The notes beneath the pieces were generated by a model. It worked only from the letters and a program-made list of their open reading frames with translations, did not search any database and had not been told where the DNA came from. From contig NZ_JACHHX010000012.1 of the NCBI RefSeq assembly GCF_014202935.1, forward strand, positions 29,825 through 93,824: 64,000 bases of DNA, given 5' to 3'. Below are positions 35,467 through 47,164 of this stretch, piece after piece; within the stretch, counting starts at the first letter, position 1; each line of letters starts with the position of its first letter. The stretch comes from Rehaibacterium terrae (GTDB lineage: Bacteria; Pseudomonadota; Gammaproteobacteria; Xanthomonadales; Xanthomonadaceae). The translations under genes were made by a program, and so were the position numbers.

Positions 35467-36846
35467 TCACTGCCAGCCGATGCTCACCGCCACCACCAGC
35501 GCCACCGCGGCGGCGAGGGTGAGCTTGACCATCAGCGGGAAGATGAAGCGGAACCAGCGGTCGTAGGGAATGCCGGCGATGCCGATGATGCTCATCAGCA
35601 CCACATTGGTCGGCACGATCATGTTCGAGAAGCCGTCGCCGAACTGGAAGGCGAGCACTGCCACCTGCCGGCTCACCCCGACCAGGTCGCCCAGCGGCGC
35701 CATGATCGGCATGGTCACATAGGCCTGGCCGCTGCCGGACGGGATGAAGAAGTTCAGCACGGTCTGGATCAGCAGCATGCCCACCGCCGCCACCTCGGCG
35801 CCGGCCGACTGCAACGGTCCGGCCAGACCGTTGACGATGGTGTGCAGCACCTGGCCGTCTTCCAGGATCAGCGCGATCGCGCGGGCGAAGCCGATCAGCA
35901 GCGCGGTGGTCGCCAGTTCCGACGCCCCCTCGGCGAAACGCCGGGCGCTGCCGTCGAGGCCGAGGCCGCCGGCCAGCCCGGCGAAGATCGCCAGGCCGAG
36001 GAACAAGGCACCGAGTTCGATCAGATACCAGCCGCGCGCGGCGATACCCCAGACCATCAGCCCGAGCACCACGAACACCGCCAGCAGGATCGCCAGCCGC
36101 GCGCCGGTCATCGGCGGGTACTCGGCAGGCGCGGTGTGCTGCGCGCCGGGCACATCGGCGACCAGACTGGCCGACGGGTCCGCCTTCACCTTCTGCGCAT
36201 AGCGGTAGACGTGGTGGATGCCGATCGCCACGAACGGCACGAACAACGCGAGCCGGAAGCCCATGCCCGAAGTGGGCGGCAGCCCGGCCACATCCTGTGC
36301 AATCAGCACGGTGAACGGATTGAGCGCGGCCACGCCGTAGCCGATGCCGTAGCCGCAGACCATGATGCCCATGGCGGTGACCGCATCCATCCGCATCGCC
36401 ACGCACAGCGCGATCAGCAGCGCGGCGAAAGGGATGTACTCCTCGGCCACGCCGATGGCGCTGGAGCCGGCGGCGAACACGGTCATGCCGATGCCGATCA
36501 GCAGGCCGGGACTGTGGCCGACATGGCGCAGGATCCAGCCGAGCAGCGCGTCGATCATGCCGGTGGCGCGCAGCACGGCGATGGCGCCGCCGACGAGGAA
36601 GATGAAGAAGATGACTTCCTGCGCGGCGGCCAGCGCGCGCGGCACGGCGGTGAGCAGCGTGGTCGGCGGCAACCACACGCGCTGCTCGGCCCGGGCATAG
36701 GTGCCGGCCACGACGACTTCGCGGCCGTGCTCGTTGGTCGTGGTCTGGAAACTGCCCTGTGGCAGCAGCCAGGTGCCGACCAGCGCCAGCACCATCATCG
36801 CGAACAGCAGCACCAGGGTGTGGGGGACGCGCAGGGCTCTGGGCAT
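35467..36846 (-). CDS. YfcC family membrane transporter
   Basis: A 459-residue protein with about twelve predicted helices of the YfcC/ArcD-DcuC-like ion transporter superfamily. Characteristic segments are EVIFFIFLVGGAIAVLRATGMIDALLG near residue 75, GSSAIGVAEEYIPF near residue 120 and SGSGQAYVTMPIMAPLGDLVGVSRQ near the end. Related proteins exchange C4-dicarboxylates, basic amino acids or short-chain fatty acids; the substrate cannot be assigned. The ATG used has GGAG 6 nt upstream, and a TATACT -10 box lies 27 bp before it on the minus strand. Confidence 0.88.
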   Translation of the reverse strand: MPRALRVPHTLVLLFAMMVLALVGTWLLPQGSFQTTTNEHGREVVVAGTYARAEQRVWLPPTTLLTAVPRALAAAQEVIFFIFLVGGAIAVLRATGMIDALLGWILRHVGHSPGLLIGIGMTVFAAGSSAIGVAEEYIPFAALLIALCVAMRMDAVTAMGIMVCGYGIGYGVAALNPFTVLIAQDVAGLPPTSGMGFRLALFVPFVAIGIHHVYRYAQKVKADPSASLVADVPGAQHTAPAEYPPMTGARLAILLAVFVVLGLMVWGIAARGWYLIELGALFLGLAIFAGLAGGLGLDGSARRFAEGASELATTALLIGFARAIALILEDGQVLHTIVNGLAGPLQSAGAEVAAVGMLLIQTVLNFFIPSGSGQAYVTMPIMAPLGDLVGVSRQVAVLAFQFGDGFSNMIVPTNVVLMSIIGIAGIPYDRWFRFIFPLMVKLTLAAAVALVVAVSIGWQ

Positions 36847-36872
36847 GGGCCGCTCCGGGGCAAAGTCGGGCA

Positions 36873-36878
36873 AGTATA
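36873..36878 (-). promoter_or_regulatory. -10 box of the YfcC gene
   Basis: TATACT on the minus strand ends 26 nt before the ATG. The -35 region would overlap the GGGCGCGGT/ACCGCGCCC hairpin and has no recognisable hexamer. Confidence 0.35.
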
Positions 36879-36890
36879 GGTAGCGCGATC

Positions 36891-36911
36891 GGGCGCGGTC
36901 GAACCGCGCCC
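36891..36911. terminator. Strong hairpin directly after rmlD
   Basis: GGGCGCGGT-CGA-ACCGCGCCC, a perfect 9-bp stem, begins 4 nt after the rmlD stop codon on the minus strand and precedes the YfcC promoter. No U-run follows. It is well placed to end the rmlBACD transcript or to protect its 3' end. Confidence 0.5.
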
Positions 36912-36915
36912 CACG

Positions 36916-37812
36916 TCAGGGCACCAGCTCGCCCAGCACCTGGCGCACGCCCTCGCGCCAGTCGGGCAGGCGCAGGCCGAAGTCGCGGGCGAGCTTGCCG
37001 GTGTCCAGCCGCGAGTAGGCCGGGCGCCGGGCGCGGGTGGGGAAATCGGCGGTGGCGATCGGCGTCACCCGCGGCGCGCGCTGCAGCAGGCCGGCGGCGA
37101 CGGCATCCTCGACGATGGCGGCGGCGAAGCCGTACCAGCTGGTTTCGCCATCGGCGACCACATGCCAGGTGCCGTCGATGTCTTTGCCCTGCGCCAGCGC
37201 CAGCGCGGTGACCTGGGCCAGCCAGCGCGCCGGCGTGGGCGAGCCGACCTGGTCGGCGACCACGCGCAGCTCGTCGCGCTCGGCGGCGAGCCGCAGCATG
37301 GTGCGCATGAAGTTGTGCCCGCGCGCGGCATAGACCCAGGCAGTGCGGAAGATCATGTGCGCGCAGCCGCTGGCACGCACGGCATCCTCGCCGTCGCGCT
37401 TGCTGCGGCCGTAGACGCCGAGCGGCGCGACGGCGTCGTCCTCGCGGTACGGGCGGGTCGCGGCGCCATCGAAGACGTAATCGGTCGAGTAATGCAGCAG
37501 CCGCGCGCCATGGTCGGCGCAGTAGCGGGCCAGCACGGCCACGGCATCGGCATTGATCGCCTGGGCCAGCGCCGGCTCGTCCTCGGCGCGGTCCACCGCG
37601 GTGTAGGCGGCGGCGTTGACGATCAGGTCCGGCCGATGCCGTGCGGCCAGGGCGGCGACTGCCGCGGCATCGGACAGGTCCAGCGCCTCGCAGGCCAGGC
37701 CGCCCGGCGCGCGGCCGGTGAGCGTGGTGCGGACGAGATCGCCGAACGGGGTGAGCGCGCGGGTCAGCTCGAAGCCGAGCTGGCCGTCGGCGCCGATCAG
37801 CAGGCATTTCAT
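36916..37812 (-). CDS. rfbD: dTDP-4-dehydrorhamnose reductase
   Basis: A 298-residue SDR-fold enzyme that makes the last step to dTDP-L-rhamnose (NADPH-dependent reduction of the 4-keto group). It has the nucleotide-binding [16 protein letters not shown] start, the NAAAYTAVDRAEDEP segment, STDYVFDG and the catalytic YGRSK (YxxxK). Length is normal. It overlaps rfbC by 4 bp (ATGA) and is the last gene of the minus-strand rmlBACD operon, followed by a strong hairpin. Confidence 0.95.
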   Translation of the reverse strand: MKCLLIGADGQLGFELTRALTPFGDLVRTTLTGRAPGGLACEALDLSDAAAVAALAARHRPDLIVNAAAYTAVDRAEDEPALAQAINADAVAVLARYCADHGARLLHYSTDYVFDGAATRPYREDDAVAPLGVYGRSKRDGEDAVRASGCAHMIFRTAWVYAARGHNFMRTMLRLAAERDELRVVADQVGSPTPARWLAQVTALALAQGKDIDGTWHVVADGETSWYGFAAAIVEDAVAAGLLQRAPRVTPIATADFPTRARRPAYSRLDTGKLARDFGLRLPDWREGVRQVLGELVP

Positions 37813-38366
37813 GCGCGGTACTCCGGCAGGCGCTCGGGCGGCACCTCGGCGAGGAACGGCGCCTGCGCGTCCTTGGCCGACAGCAGCGGCTCGCTCACCG
37901 GCCAGTCGATGCCGATGGCGGCGTCGTTCCAGCGCACGCCGGCGTCGCCGGCCTTGTCGTAGGGCGCGGTGCACAGGTAGCTGAACACGGCGCGCTCGCT
38001 GAGCACCACGAAACCGTGCGCGAAACCTTCGGGAATCCAGAAGTGGCGCTTGTTCTCCGCGCTCAGCAGCACCGCCGTCCAGCGGCCGAAGTACGGCGAG
38101 CCGCGGCGGATGTCGACGGCGACGTCGTAGACCTCGCCTTCGAGCACGCTGACCAGCTTGCCCTGCGGATTGGGCCACTGGTAATGCAGGCCGCGCAGCA
38201 CGCCGCGGCCGGAGCAGGACACGTTGCTCTGGACGAACTCCAGATCGAGCCCGTGCGCGCGGAAGCGCTCGGCGTTCCAGGCCTCGTAGAAAAACCCCCG
38301 CGCGTCGCCGAACACCTGCGGCTCGATGACGACGCAGCCGGGCAGGTCGGTCTGGACGAGCTTCAC
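37809..38366 (-). CDS. rfbC: dTDP-4-dehydrorhamnose 3,5-epimerase
   Basis: A 185-residue cupin-fold enzyme converting dTDP-4-keto-6-deoxyglucose to the L-lyxo isomer. The family markers are [25 protein letters not shown] with the catalytic His, and [15 protein letters not shown]. The start is GTG, overlapping the rfbA stop as GTGA; its own stop overlaps the rfbD ATG, so the three downstream cistrons are coupled. Length matches RmlC exactly. Confidence 0.95.
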   Translation of the reverse strand: MKLVQTDLPGCVVIEPQVFGDARGFFYEAWNAERFRAHGLDLEFVQSNVSCSGRGVLRGLHYQWPNPQGKLVSVLEGEVYDVAVDIRRGSPYFGRWTAVLLSAENKRHFWIPEGFAHGFVVLSERAVFSYLCTAPYDKAGDAGVRWNDAAIGIDWPVSEPLLSAKDAQAPFLAEVPPERLPEYRA

Positions 38367-39250
38367 GCGATCCTCCCGTGCTCGAGCAGGCCCATCAGGT
38401 ACTGGCCGTAGCCGTTCTTGATCAACGGTTTGGCGAGCGCTTCGAGCTGCGCGGCATCGATCCAGCCGTTGCCCCAGGCGATCTCCTCCGGGCAGCTCAC
38501 CCGCAGGCCCTGGCGCGCCTCGATGGTCTCGATGAAGTTGGCCGCGTGCAGCAGCGACTCGTGGGTGCCGGTGTCGAGCCAGGCATAGCCGCGGCCCATC
38601 TTCTCCAAGTGCAGCGCGCCGTCGTCGAGGTAGCAGCGGTTGAGGTCGGTGATCTCCAGCTCGCCGCGTGCCGACGGCTTGAGCGTGGCGGCGTAATCGC
38701 TGGCGCGACCGTCGTAGAAGTACAGGCCGGTGACGGCGTAGTTCGATTTCGGCCGGGTCGGCTTTTCCTCGATGCCGATCACGCGGCCGTCGGCGTCGAA
38801 CTCGGCCACGCCGTAGCGTTGCGGGTCCTTCACCCAGTAGCCGAACACGGTGGCACCCTGCTCGCGCGCGCTGGCGCGACGCAGCAGCTCGGTCAGTCCG
38901 TGGCCGTAGAAGATGTTGTCGCCGAGCACCAGGCAGCTCGGCCGGCCGGCGACGAACTCGCGGCCGATCAGGTAGGCCTGCGCCAGCCCTTCCGGCTCCG
39001 GCTGCACCGCGTACTCGAAACGCATGCCCCACTGCGAGCCGTCACCGAGCAGACGCTGGAACAACGCCTGCTCGTGCGGGGTGTTGATGATCAGCACCTC
39101 GCGGATGCCCGCCAGCATCAGCACGCTGAGCGGGTAGTAGATCATCGGCTTGTCGTACACCGGCAGCAGCTGCTTGCTGACCGCCTGGGTGATCGGATAC
39201 AGGCGGGTGCCGGACCCGCCGGCGAGGATGATGCCGCGTCGATGGCTCAT
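38363..39250 (-). CDS. rfbA: Glucose-1-phosphate thymidylyltransferase
   Basis: A 295-residue nucleotidyltransferase that joins dTTP and glucose-1-phosphate, the first step to dTDP-rhamnose. The signature is [20 protein letters not shown] near residue 7, followed by [24 protein letters not shown] and [17 protein letters not shown]. The ATG before SHRRGI was chosen because an upstream in-frame ATG adds 21 residues foreign to the family. 133 bp without a supported gene separate it from rfbB. Confidence 0.95.
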   Translation of the reverse strand: MSHRRGIILAGGSGTRLYPITQAVSKQLLPVYDKPMIYYPLSVLMLAGIREVLIINTPHEQALFQRLLGDGSQWGMRFEYAVQPEPEGLAQAYLIGREFVAGRPSCLVLGDNIFYGHGLTELLRRASAREQGATVFGYWVKDPQRYGVAEFDADGRVIGIEEKPTRPKSNYAVTGLYFYDGRASDYAATLKPSARGELEITDLNRCYLDDGALHLEKMGRGYAWLDTGTHESLLHAANFIETIEARQGLRVSCPEEIAWGNGWIDAAQLEALAKPLIKNGYGQYLMGLLEHGRIA

Positions 39251-39383
39251 GCCAGTCTCCTTCGTATGCGCGCCGGCTGCATGTCGTGCCGCCCATGGCG
39301 CCATGCCGCCCACTCAGGACAGCCCGGCCTGGCCACCCGTGGCCGGGCGCCCGGCGCCGCGGCGGACGCCCACCGGCCGTCCG

Positions 39384-40445
39384 CTAGCACGCGTCGCCTC
39401 GCCCGATCCGCTCCAGACGGTAGCTGCCGTCCAGCACACGGTTCACCCAGGCCTGGTTGTCGAGGTACCAGTCCACGGTCGCCGCCATGCCGTCCTCGAA
39501 GCTCATCGCCGGCGTCCAGCCCAGTTCGCGACGGATCTTGGAGGCGTCGATGGCGTAGCGGCGGTCGTGGCCGGGCCGATCCTTCACATAGGTGATCAAC
39601 GTGGCGCGCGGCAGGCCGTCCTCGCGCGGGCGACGCTCATCGAGCAGGGCGCAGATCGTGTTGACCACCTCGATGTTCTGCCGCTCGGCATCGCCGCCGA
39701 TGTTGTAGGTCTCGCCGACACGACCAGCCTCGAGCACACGGCGGATCGCCGCGCAGTGATCCTTGACGTACAGCCAGTCGCGCACGTTGCGGCCGTCGCC
39801 GTACACCGGCAGCGGCTCGCCGGCGAGCGCCTTGGCGATCATCAGCGGGATCAGCTTCTCGGGAAACTGGTACGGACCGTAGTTGTTGGAGCAGTTGGTG
39901 GTGAGCGTCGGCAGGCCGTAGGTGTGATGGAAGGCGCGCACCAAGTGGTCGGACGCGGCCTTCGAGGCCGAGTACGGCGAATTGGGCGCGTACGGCGTGT
40001 CCTCGGTGAACTTGCCGGTGTCGCCGAGCGAGCCGTAGACCTCGTCGGTGGAGACGTGCAGGAAGCGGAAGCCGTCGCGCGCCGCGCCTTCCAGCGCGCG
40101 CCAGTAGTCGCGGGCGCATTCGAGCAGATTCAGGGTGCCGACCACATTGGTCTGGACGAAGGCCGCGGGGCCGTCGATCGAACGGTCGACGTGACTTTCG
40201 GCGGCGAAGTGGATCACCGCCTCGGGCCGGTGCTCGGCGAGCAGCCGCGCGACCAGGGCGCGGTCGCCGATGTCGCCCTCGACGAAGACGTGATGCGGGT
40301 CGTGCCGCAGGGAGGCCAGGGTGTCGAGGTTGCCGGCATAGGTGAGCGCGTCGAGATTGACCACGCGCACACCGGCCGCCACCGCATCGAGCACGAAATT
40401 GCCGCCGATGAAGCCGGCGCCGCCGGTAACCAGCCAGGTTTTCAT
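39384..40445 (-). CDS. rfbB: dTDP-glucose 4,6-dehydratase
   Basis: A 353-residue SDR enzyme that turns dTDP-glucose into dTDP-4-keto-6-deoxyglucose. Visible motifs are [13 protein letters not shown] (Rossmann), [28 protein letters not shown] with the TDE active-site group, and [12 protein letters not shown] (YxxxK). It leads the rmlBACD operon, the usual gene order in Xanthomonadaceae, where dTDP-rhamnose feeds LPS and surface polysaccharide synthesis. ssb lies 14 bp upstream on the same strand. Confidence 0.96.
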   Translation of the reverse strand: MKTWLVTGGAGFIGGNFVLDAVAAGVRVVNLDALTYAGNLDTLASLRHDPHHVFVEGDIGDRALVARLLAEHRPEAVIHFAAESHVDRSIDGPAAFVQTNVVGTLNLLECARDYWRALEGAARDGFRFLHVSTDEVYGSLGDTGKFTEDTPYAPNSPYSASKAASDHLVRAFHHTYGLPTLTTNCSNNYGPYQFPEKLIPLMIAKALAGEPLPVYGDGRNVRDWLYVKDHCAAIRRVLEAGRVGETYNIGGDAERQNIEVVNTICALLDERRPREDGLPRATLITYVKDRPGHDRRYAIDASKIRRELGWTPAMSFEDGMAATVDWYLDNQAWVNRVLDGSYRLERIGRGDAC

Positions 40446-40459
40446 GGACACCCCGACGC

Positions 40460-40933
40460 TCAGAACGGGATGTCGTCGTCGGGGAAGCCTTCCTCGACCG
40501 GCGCCTTCTGCTGCGGTGCGCGGCCGGGTTGGGCGCCGCCGCCCCGCTGGCTGCTGCCGTAGCCGCGCTCGCCACCGGCGGCGCGCTCGCTGCGTTCGCC
40601 GCCGCCGCCGAGCATCTGCATCTCGTCGGCGATGATCTCGGTGATGTAGCGGTCCTGGCCGTCCTGGCCGGTGAACTTGTCGTAGCGGATCGAGCCCTCG
40701 ATGTAGACCTGGCGCCCCTTCTTCAGGTACTCGCCGGCGATCTCGCCGAGCTTGCCGAACAGCTTGACCCGGTGCCACTCGGTGCGCTCCTGGGTGTTGC
40801 CGTCGCGGTCCTTGCGCACGCTGGTGGTGGCCAGGCGCAGCGTGGTCACCGCCATGCCGCTCTGGGTGTACTTCACCTCCGGGTCGTCGCCCAGGTTGCC
40901 GACCAGGATCACCTTGTTGATGCCACGCGCCAT
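40460..40933 (-). CDS. ssb: Single-stranded DNA-binding protein
   Basis: A 157-residue SSB. The OB-fold spans residues 1-110 ([40 protein letters not shown]), then a Gly/Arg/Gln-rich linker and the acidic tip DDDIPF that recruits repair and replication partners. AAGGAA is 5 nt before the ATG. The MFS gene next to it on the same strand is a conserved companion in pseudomonads, where the order is uvrA-MFS-ssb. It may share transcripts with the rml operon, whose first gene starts 14 bp after its stop. Confidence 0.96.
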   Translation of the reverse strand: MARGINKVILVGNLGDDPEVKYTQSGMAVTTLRLATTSVRKDRDGNTQERTEWHRVKLFGKLGEIAGEYLKKGRQVYIEGSIRYDKFTGQDGQDRYITEIIADEMQMLGGGGERSERAAGGERGYGSSQRGGGAQPGRAPQQKAPVEEGFPDDDIPF

Positions 40934-40980
40934 GGAATTTTCCTTGCTGTCAGGCGGCGGGTCGCCGCCGCGAAAGCCTA

Positions 40981-40986
40981 AGTATA
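40981..40986 (-). promoter_or_regulatory. -10 box of ssb
   Basis: TATACT on the minus strand, preceded by TGTT, lies 47 bp before the ssb ATG in the gap to the MFS gene. No clear -35 box is visible, so it may act as an extended -10 type. Confidence 0.35.
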
Positions 40987-41059
40987 AACACCCTGCCCGG
41001 CCCCTCCGCCGATCGCGGGTCCGGGGGTAGGAAAACCGCTCGCGACCGGGTCCCGCCCC

Positions 41060-42292
41060 TCAAGCCCCCTCCTCGACTGCTGCCGCAGGCCCGTTCAGCC
41101 GCGCCAGCAGCGGCCAGCTCGCCAGCACGACCAGCGCCATCAGCACGAACATGCCGTCGCGACCGAACTCGCCCAAGGCCCAGCCGCCGAGCACGCCGCC
41201 GGCAAAGGCGCCAAGGAACTGCGCGGTGGAGTAGGCACCGAGCGCGGTGCCACGCAGCTCGGCCGGCGCCAGCCGCGAGGTCAGCGTGGGCAGGCTGGCT
41301 TCGAGCAGGTTGAAGGCGGTGAAGAAGACGAAGGCCACCGCGCCCAGCAGCCACAGGTCGCGCCCGGCCAGCGCGAACAGCGCCAGCGCCGCCCCCAGCA
41401 CCGGCACCACTGCCAGGATCAGCCGCAGCGGCGCGCGTGCGCCGCCGCGCGAAAGCAGGGCGCCCATCGCCAGCGCCGAGGCCAGCAGAACCGGCAGGTA
41501 GAGCTTCCAGTGCTCGCCCACGGCCAGGCCGATGTCGTCCAGCAGCAGCAAGGGCAGGCCGACGAAACTGGCCGTGAGCGCCGCATGCAGCACGAATACG
41601 GCGATCTGCATGGCGCGCAGCGCGGGATCGGCCAGCACCAACCGCAACGCGCCGCGCGGCCCCGGCGCCGCCTGCAGGCGCGGCGCCGGCGGCACCACGG
41701 TCCACAACAGGAACAGCGAGCCCAGCGCCAGCCCGGTCATCAGCCCGAACAGCCCGGCCAACCCGCCCAGCGCGAACAGCGGCGGCCCCAGCACCAGCGC
41801 CAGCAGGAAGGCGCCGCCGATGCTCACGCCGATCAGGCCCATCACCTTGCCGCGCTGGTCGGGTCGCGTGAGGTCGGCCGCCAGCGCCAGGCCGGCACCG
41901 GCGACGGCGCCCGCGCCTTGCAGCGCGCGCCCGAGGATGATGCCGTGGATGGAGTCGGCCTGTGCGGCGACCACGCTGCCCAACGCGAACGCCAGCAGCC
42001 CCAGGGTGATCGCCGGCTTGCGGCCGATGCGGTCGCTCAGCCAGCCCAGCGGCACCTGGCACAGCGCCTGGCCGATGCCGTACACGCCCAGCGCCAGGCC
42101 GATCAGCAGCGGCGTCGCCCCGGGCAGGTCGCGCGCCGCCAGCGCGAACACCGGCAGCAGCAGGAACAGCCCGAACATGCGCAGCCCGACCACGCTGGCC
42201 AGACTCAGGGCGGTGCGCCATTCCAGGGCGTTGAGGCGTTCCAAGGCAGGCAGCGGGGCAAGGGAAGAGGCGCGATTATACGGAGACGACAC
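41060..42292 (-). CDS. MFS transporter, YajR/multidrug-like
   Basis: A 410-residue protein with twelve predicted helices. The MFS loop signature is PLGWLSDRIGRKPAITLGL between helices 2 and 3, and motif RALQGAGAVAGAGLALAADLTRPDQRGKVMG follows in helices 4-5. It probably exports small hydrophobic molecules; the substrate is unknown. The start is uncertain: the GTG used here gives an N-terminus MSSPYNRASS, but a perfect TATAAT lies just inside it, and relatives begin near NALEWRTALSLAS. The real start could then be the TTG at 42244. Divergent from ispB. Confidence 0.88.
   Translation of the reverse strand: MSSPYNRASSLAPLPALERLNALEWRTALSLASVVGLRMFGLFLLLPVFALAARDLPGATPLLIGLALGVYGIGQALCQVPLGWLSDRIGRKPAITLGLLAFALGSVVAAQADSIHGIILGRALQGAGAVAGAGLALAADLTRPDQRGKVMGLIGVSIGGAFLLALVLGPPLFALGGLAGLFGLMTGLALGSLFLLWTVVPPAPRLQAAPGPRGALRLVLADPALRAMQIAVFVLHAALTASFVGLPLLLLDDIGLAVGEHWKLYLPVLLASALAMGALLSRGGARAPLRLILAVVPVLGAALALFALAGRDLWLLGAVAFVFFTAFNLLEASLPTLTSRLAPAELRGTALGAYSTAQFLGAFAGGVLGGWALGEFGRDGMFVLMALVVLASWPLLARLNGPAAAVEEGA
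42275..42280 (-). promoter_or_regulatory. TATAAT -10 candidate at the MFS gene start
   Basis: A consensus -10 hexamer on the minus strand, 12-17 nt after the most upstream possible start codon of the MFS gene. If it is the promoter, translation must begin further downstream. It mirrors a second TATAAT facing the other way for ispB. Confidence 0.35.
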
Positions 42293-42365
42293 ACCGGCAC
42301 CGCTTGCGCGGGATCAAGGCGCCGCCGGATCGAGCGCGATGGGGCGGCAGCCGCGGGCGCCCCCG

Positions 42366-42371
42366 TATAAT
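42366..42371 (+). promoter_or_regulatory. TATAAT -10 box of ispB
   Basis: A consensus -10 hexamer 26 nt before the ispB ATG, in the 105-bp divergent gap. The -35 position is GC-rich and has no match. Confidence 0.45.
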
Positions 42372-42397
42372 CCGCCGGTTGCCGAGCACGAGCCACG

Positions 42398-43393
42398 ATG
42401 GACACGCACACGCCCCGCCCCGCCGCCGCTCTTCCCGAGATCCAGCACCTGGTCGCCGACGAGATGGCGGCGGTCGATGCGCTGATCCGCGCGCGGCTGG
42501 CCTCGGACGTGGTGCTGATCAACCAGATCGCCGAGCACATCGTCGCCGCCGGCGGCAAGCGGCTGCGGCCGATGCTGGTGGTGCTGGCGGCGCGCGCGCT
42601 CGGCCATGCCGGCCGCGACCATCACCAGCTCGCGGCGGTGATCGAGTTCATCCACACCGCCACCCTGCTGCACGACGACGTGGTCGACGAGTCCGACCTG
42701 CGGCGCGGCCGCCGCACCGCCAATGCGCTGTGGGGCAACGCGCCGAGCGTGCTGGTCGGCGATTTCCTCTACTCGCGCAGCTTCCAGCTCATGGTCGAGC
42801 TCGACCGCATGACGGTGATGCGCGTGCTGGCCGACACCACCAACGCCATCGCCGAGGGCGAGGTGCTGCAACTGCTGCACGTGCACAACCCGGACACCGA
42901 CGAGGCCGCCTACCTGCGCGTGATCGAGCGCAAGACCGCGGTGCTGTTCGCCGCCGCCACCCGCCTCGGCGCGCTGCTCGGCGGCGCCGGCGACGATGTG
43001 CAGCAGCGCCTGCACGACTACGGCATGAACCTGGGGCTCGCCTTCCAGATCGCCGACGACGTGCTCGACTACACCGCCGACGCCGACGCGCTCGGCAAGA
43101 ACCTCGGCGACGACCTGGCCGAGGGCAAGGCCACCCTGCCGCTGATCCACGCCCTTGCCCACAGCGACGAGGCCACCCGCGGCCGCCTGCGCGCCGCCAT
43201 CGAGCAGGGCGACACCACGGCGATGCCCGAGGTGCTGCGCGCCATCGAGACCACCGGCGGCATCGGCTACAGCCGCCAGCGCGCCCTGGCTTACGCCCGC
43301 GCCGCCGAAGCCGCGCTCGAAGGCCTGCCCGAAAGCGACTGGCTGGCCGCCCTGCGCGGCCTGGCCCGCTACGCGGTCGAGCGCGACCACTGA
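42398..43393 (+). CDS. ispB: Octaprenyl/polyprenyl diphosphate synthase
   Basis: A 331-residue trans-prenyltransferase that makes the side chain of ubiquinone. The first aspartate-rich motif is LLHDDVVDESDLRRG near residue 95, and the second is AFQIADDVLDYTADADALGKN near residue 220. The GGKRLRPMLVVLAAR segment near residue 52 is the usual substrate-binding region. Chain length cannot be deduced reliably; ubiquinone-8 is usual in this order. It stands alone and its stop is close to that of the convergent dienelactone hydrolase. Confidence 0.93.
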   Translation: MDTHTPRPAAALPEIQHLVADEMAAVDALIRARLASDVVLINQIAEHIVAAGGKRLRPMLVVLAARALGHAGRDHHQLAAVIEFIHTATLLHDDVVDESDLRRGRRTANALWGNAPSVLVGDFLYSRSFQLMVELDRMTVMRVLADTTNAIAEGEVLQLLHVHNPDTDEAAYLRVIERKTAVLFAAATRLGALLGGAGDDVQQRLHDYGMNLGLAFQIADDVLDYTADADALGKNLGDDLAEGKATLPLIHALAHSDEATRGRLRAAIEQGDTTAMPEVLRAIETTGGIGYSRQRALAYARAAEAALEGLPESDWLAALRGLARYAVERDH

Positions 43394-43396
43394 GGC

Positions 43397-43412
43397 CGCT
43401 TGCCGGCAAGCG
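43397..43412. terminator. 16-bp palindrome between convergent ispB and dienelactone hydrolase genes
   Basis: CGCTTGCC followed by its reverse complement GGCAAGCG lies 3 bp after the ispB stop and 6 bp before the stop of the opposing gene. It can fold as CGCTTG-CCGG-CAAGCG on either strand, so it may serve both transcripts. No U-tract. Confidence 0.4.
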
Positions 43413-43418
43413 CCGCCG

Positions 43419-44207
43419 CTACCGCGCGGTGAAGGCCTCGGCGAAGAAATCGTGCAGCATCCGGTAGGCACGCTGCGCCGATGGTGCGTGATAACGGCAG
43501 TTGCTGGCCGGGTCGTCGCCCGCATCGGCCTCGGCGAAGCAGTGCACCGCACCGCCGAAATTGACGAACTGCCAGTCGGCGCCGGCCTCGCGCATCTCGC
43601 GCTCGAAGCCGACGATGTGCTCGTGGGTCACCGCGCGATCGTCGGCGCCGTTGAGCACCAGCACCCGTGCCCGCAGCGTATCGGCCCGCGCCGGCGCCTG
43701 CGTGATCAGGCCGCCGTGCAGGCTGACCACCCCGGCGAGATCGGCCCCGGCGCGCGCCAGCTCCAGCGCCACCGTGCCGCCGAAGCAGAAGCCGAATGCA
43801 CCCAGTCGCGACACATCCAGCGGCGCCTTCCCCGCCTGCGCCTGGAGCGCCGCCAGCGCGGCCGCGGCGCGGCGGCGCATCAGGGCGGCATCGCCACGCA
43901 CCGCGCCCGCGGCCCGGCCCGCCTCCTGCGCGTTGGCCGGGCGCACGCCCTTGCCGTACATGTCCGCCACCAGCACCACGTAGCGGTCGCCGGCGACGGC
44001 CTTGGCTTTCTCCACCGCCGAGTCGGTGACGCCCATCCAGTTGGGCACCATCACCAGCCCCGGCCGCGGCGCGGCGGAGGCATCGTCGTAGACCAGAAAG
44101 CCGCTGAAGCTGGTGTCGCCATCGGTCCACTCGACCGGTTCGGCCCTGGGCGCGGCCGCCAGCGGCGCGGCAGCGAGGGCAAGCAGCAGGGCGAGCATGA
44201 TGCGCAT
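43419..44207 (-). CDS. Exported dienelactone hydrolase family protein
   Basis: A 262-residue alpha/beta hydrolase with signal peptide [20 protein letters not shown]. The nucleophile elbow has cysteine, GFCFGGTVAL, as in dienelactone hydrolase; an Asp in LNGADDRAVTHEH and a His in GGAVHCFAEADAG complete the triad. Family members hydrolyse lactones or esters, but periplasmic versions are mostly uncharacterised. The start is the ATG of the signal peptide; longer in-frame extensions are arginine-rich and implausible. Confidence 0.88.
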   Translation of the reverse strand: MRIMLALLLALAAAPLAAAPRAEPVEWTDGDTSFSGFLVYDDASAAPRPGLVMVPNWMGVTDSAVEKAKAVAGDRYVVLVADMYGKGVRPANAQEAGRAAGAVRGDAALMRRRAAAALAALQAQAGKAPLDVSRLGAFGFCFGGTVALELARAGADLAGVVSLHGGLITQAPARADTLRARVLVLNGADDRAVTHEHIVGFEREMREAGADWQFVNFGGAVHCFAEADAGDDPASNCRYHAPSAQRAYRMLHDFFAEAFTAR

Positions 44208-44328
44208 GGCAGTCTCCCGGTTTCGAGTCTGGCCACGAGTGTACGCCGGCGGATCGCCCGGCCGACGCGCCCGGGGTGGCAATGAGCGCGCCGGTGGAAG
44301 CGGACACCGCGACCGCCGCGCCCCTCCC

Positions 44329-47156
<2,828 letters not shown>

Positions 47157-47164
<8 letters not shown>

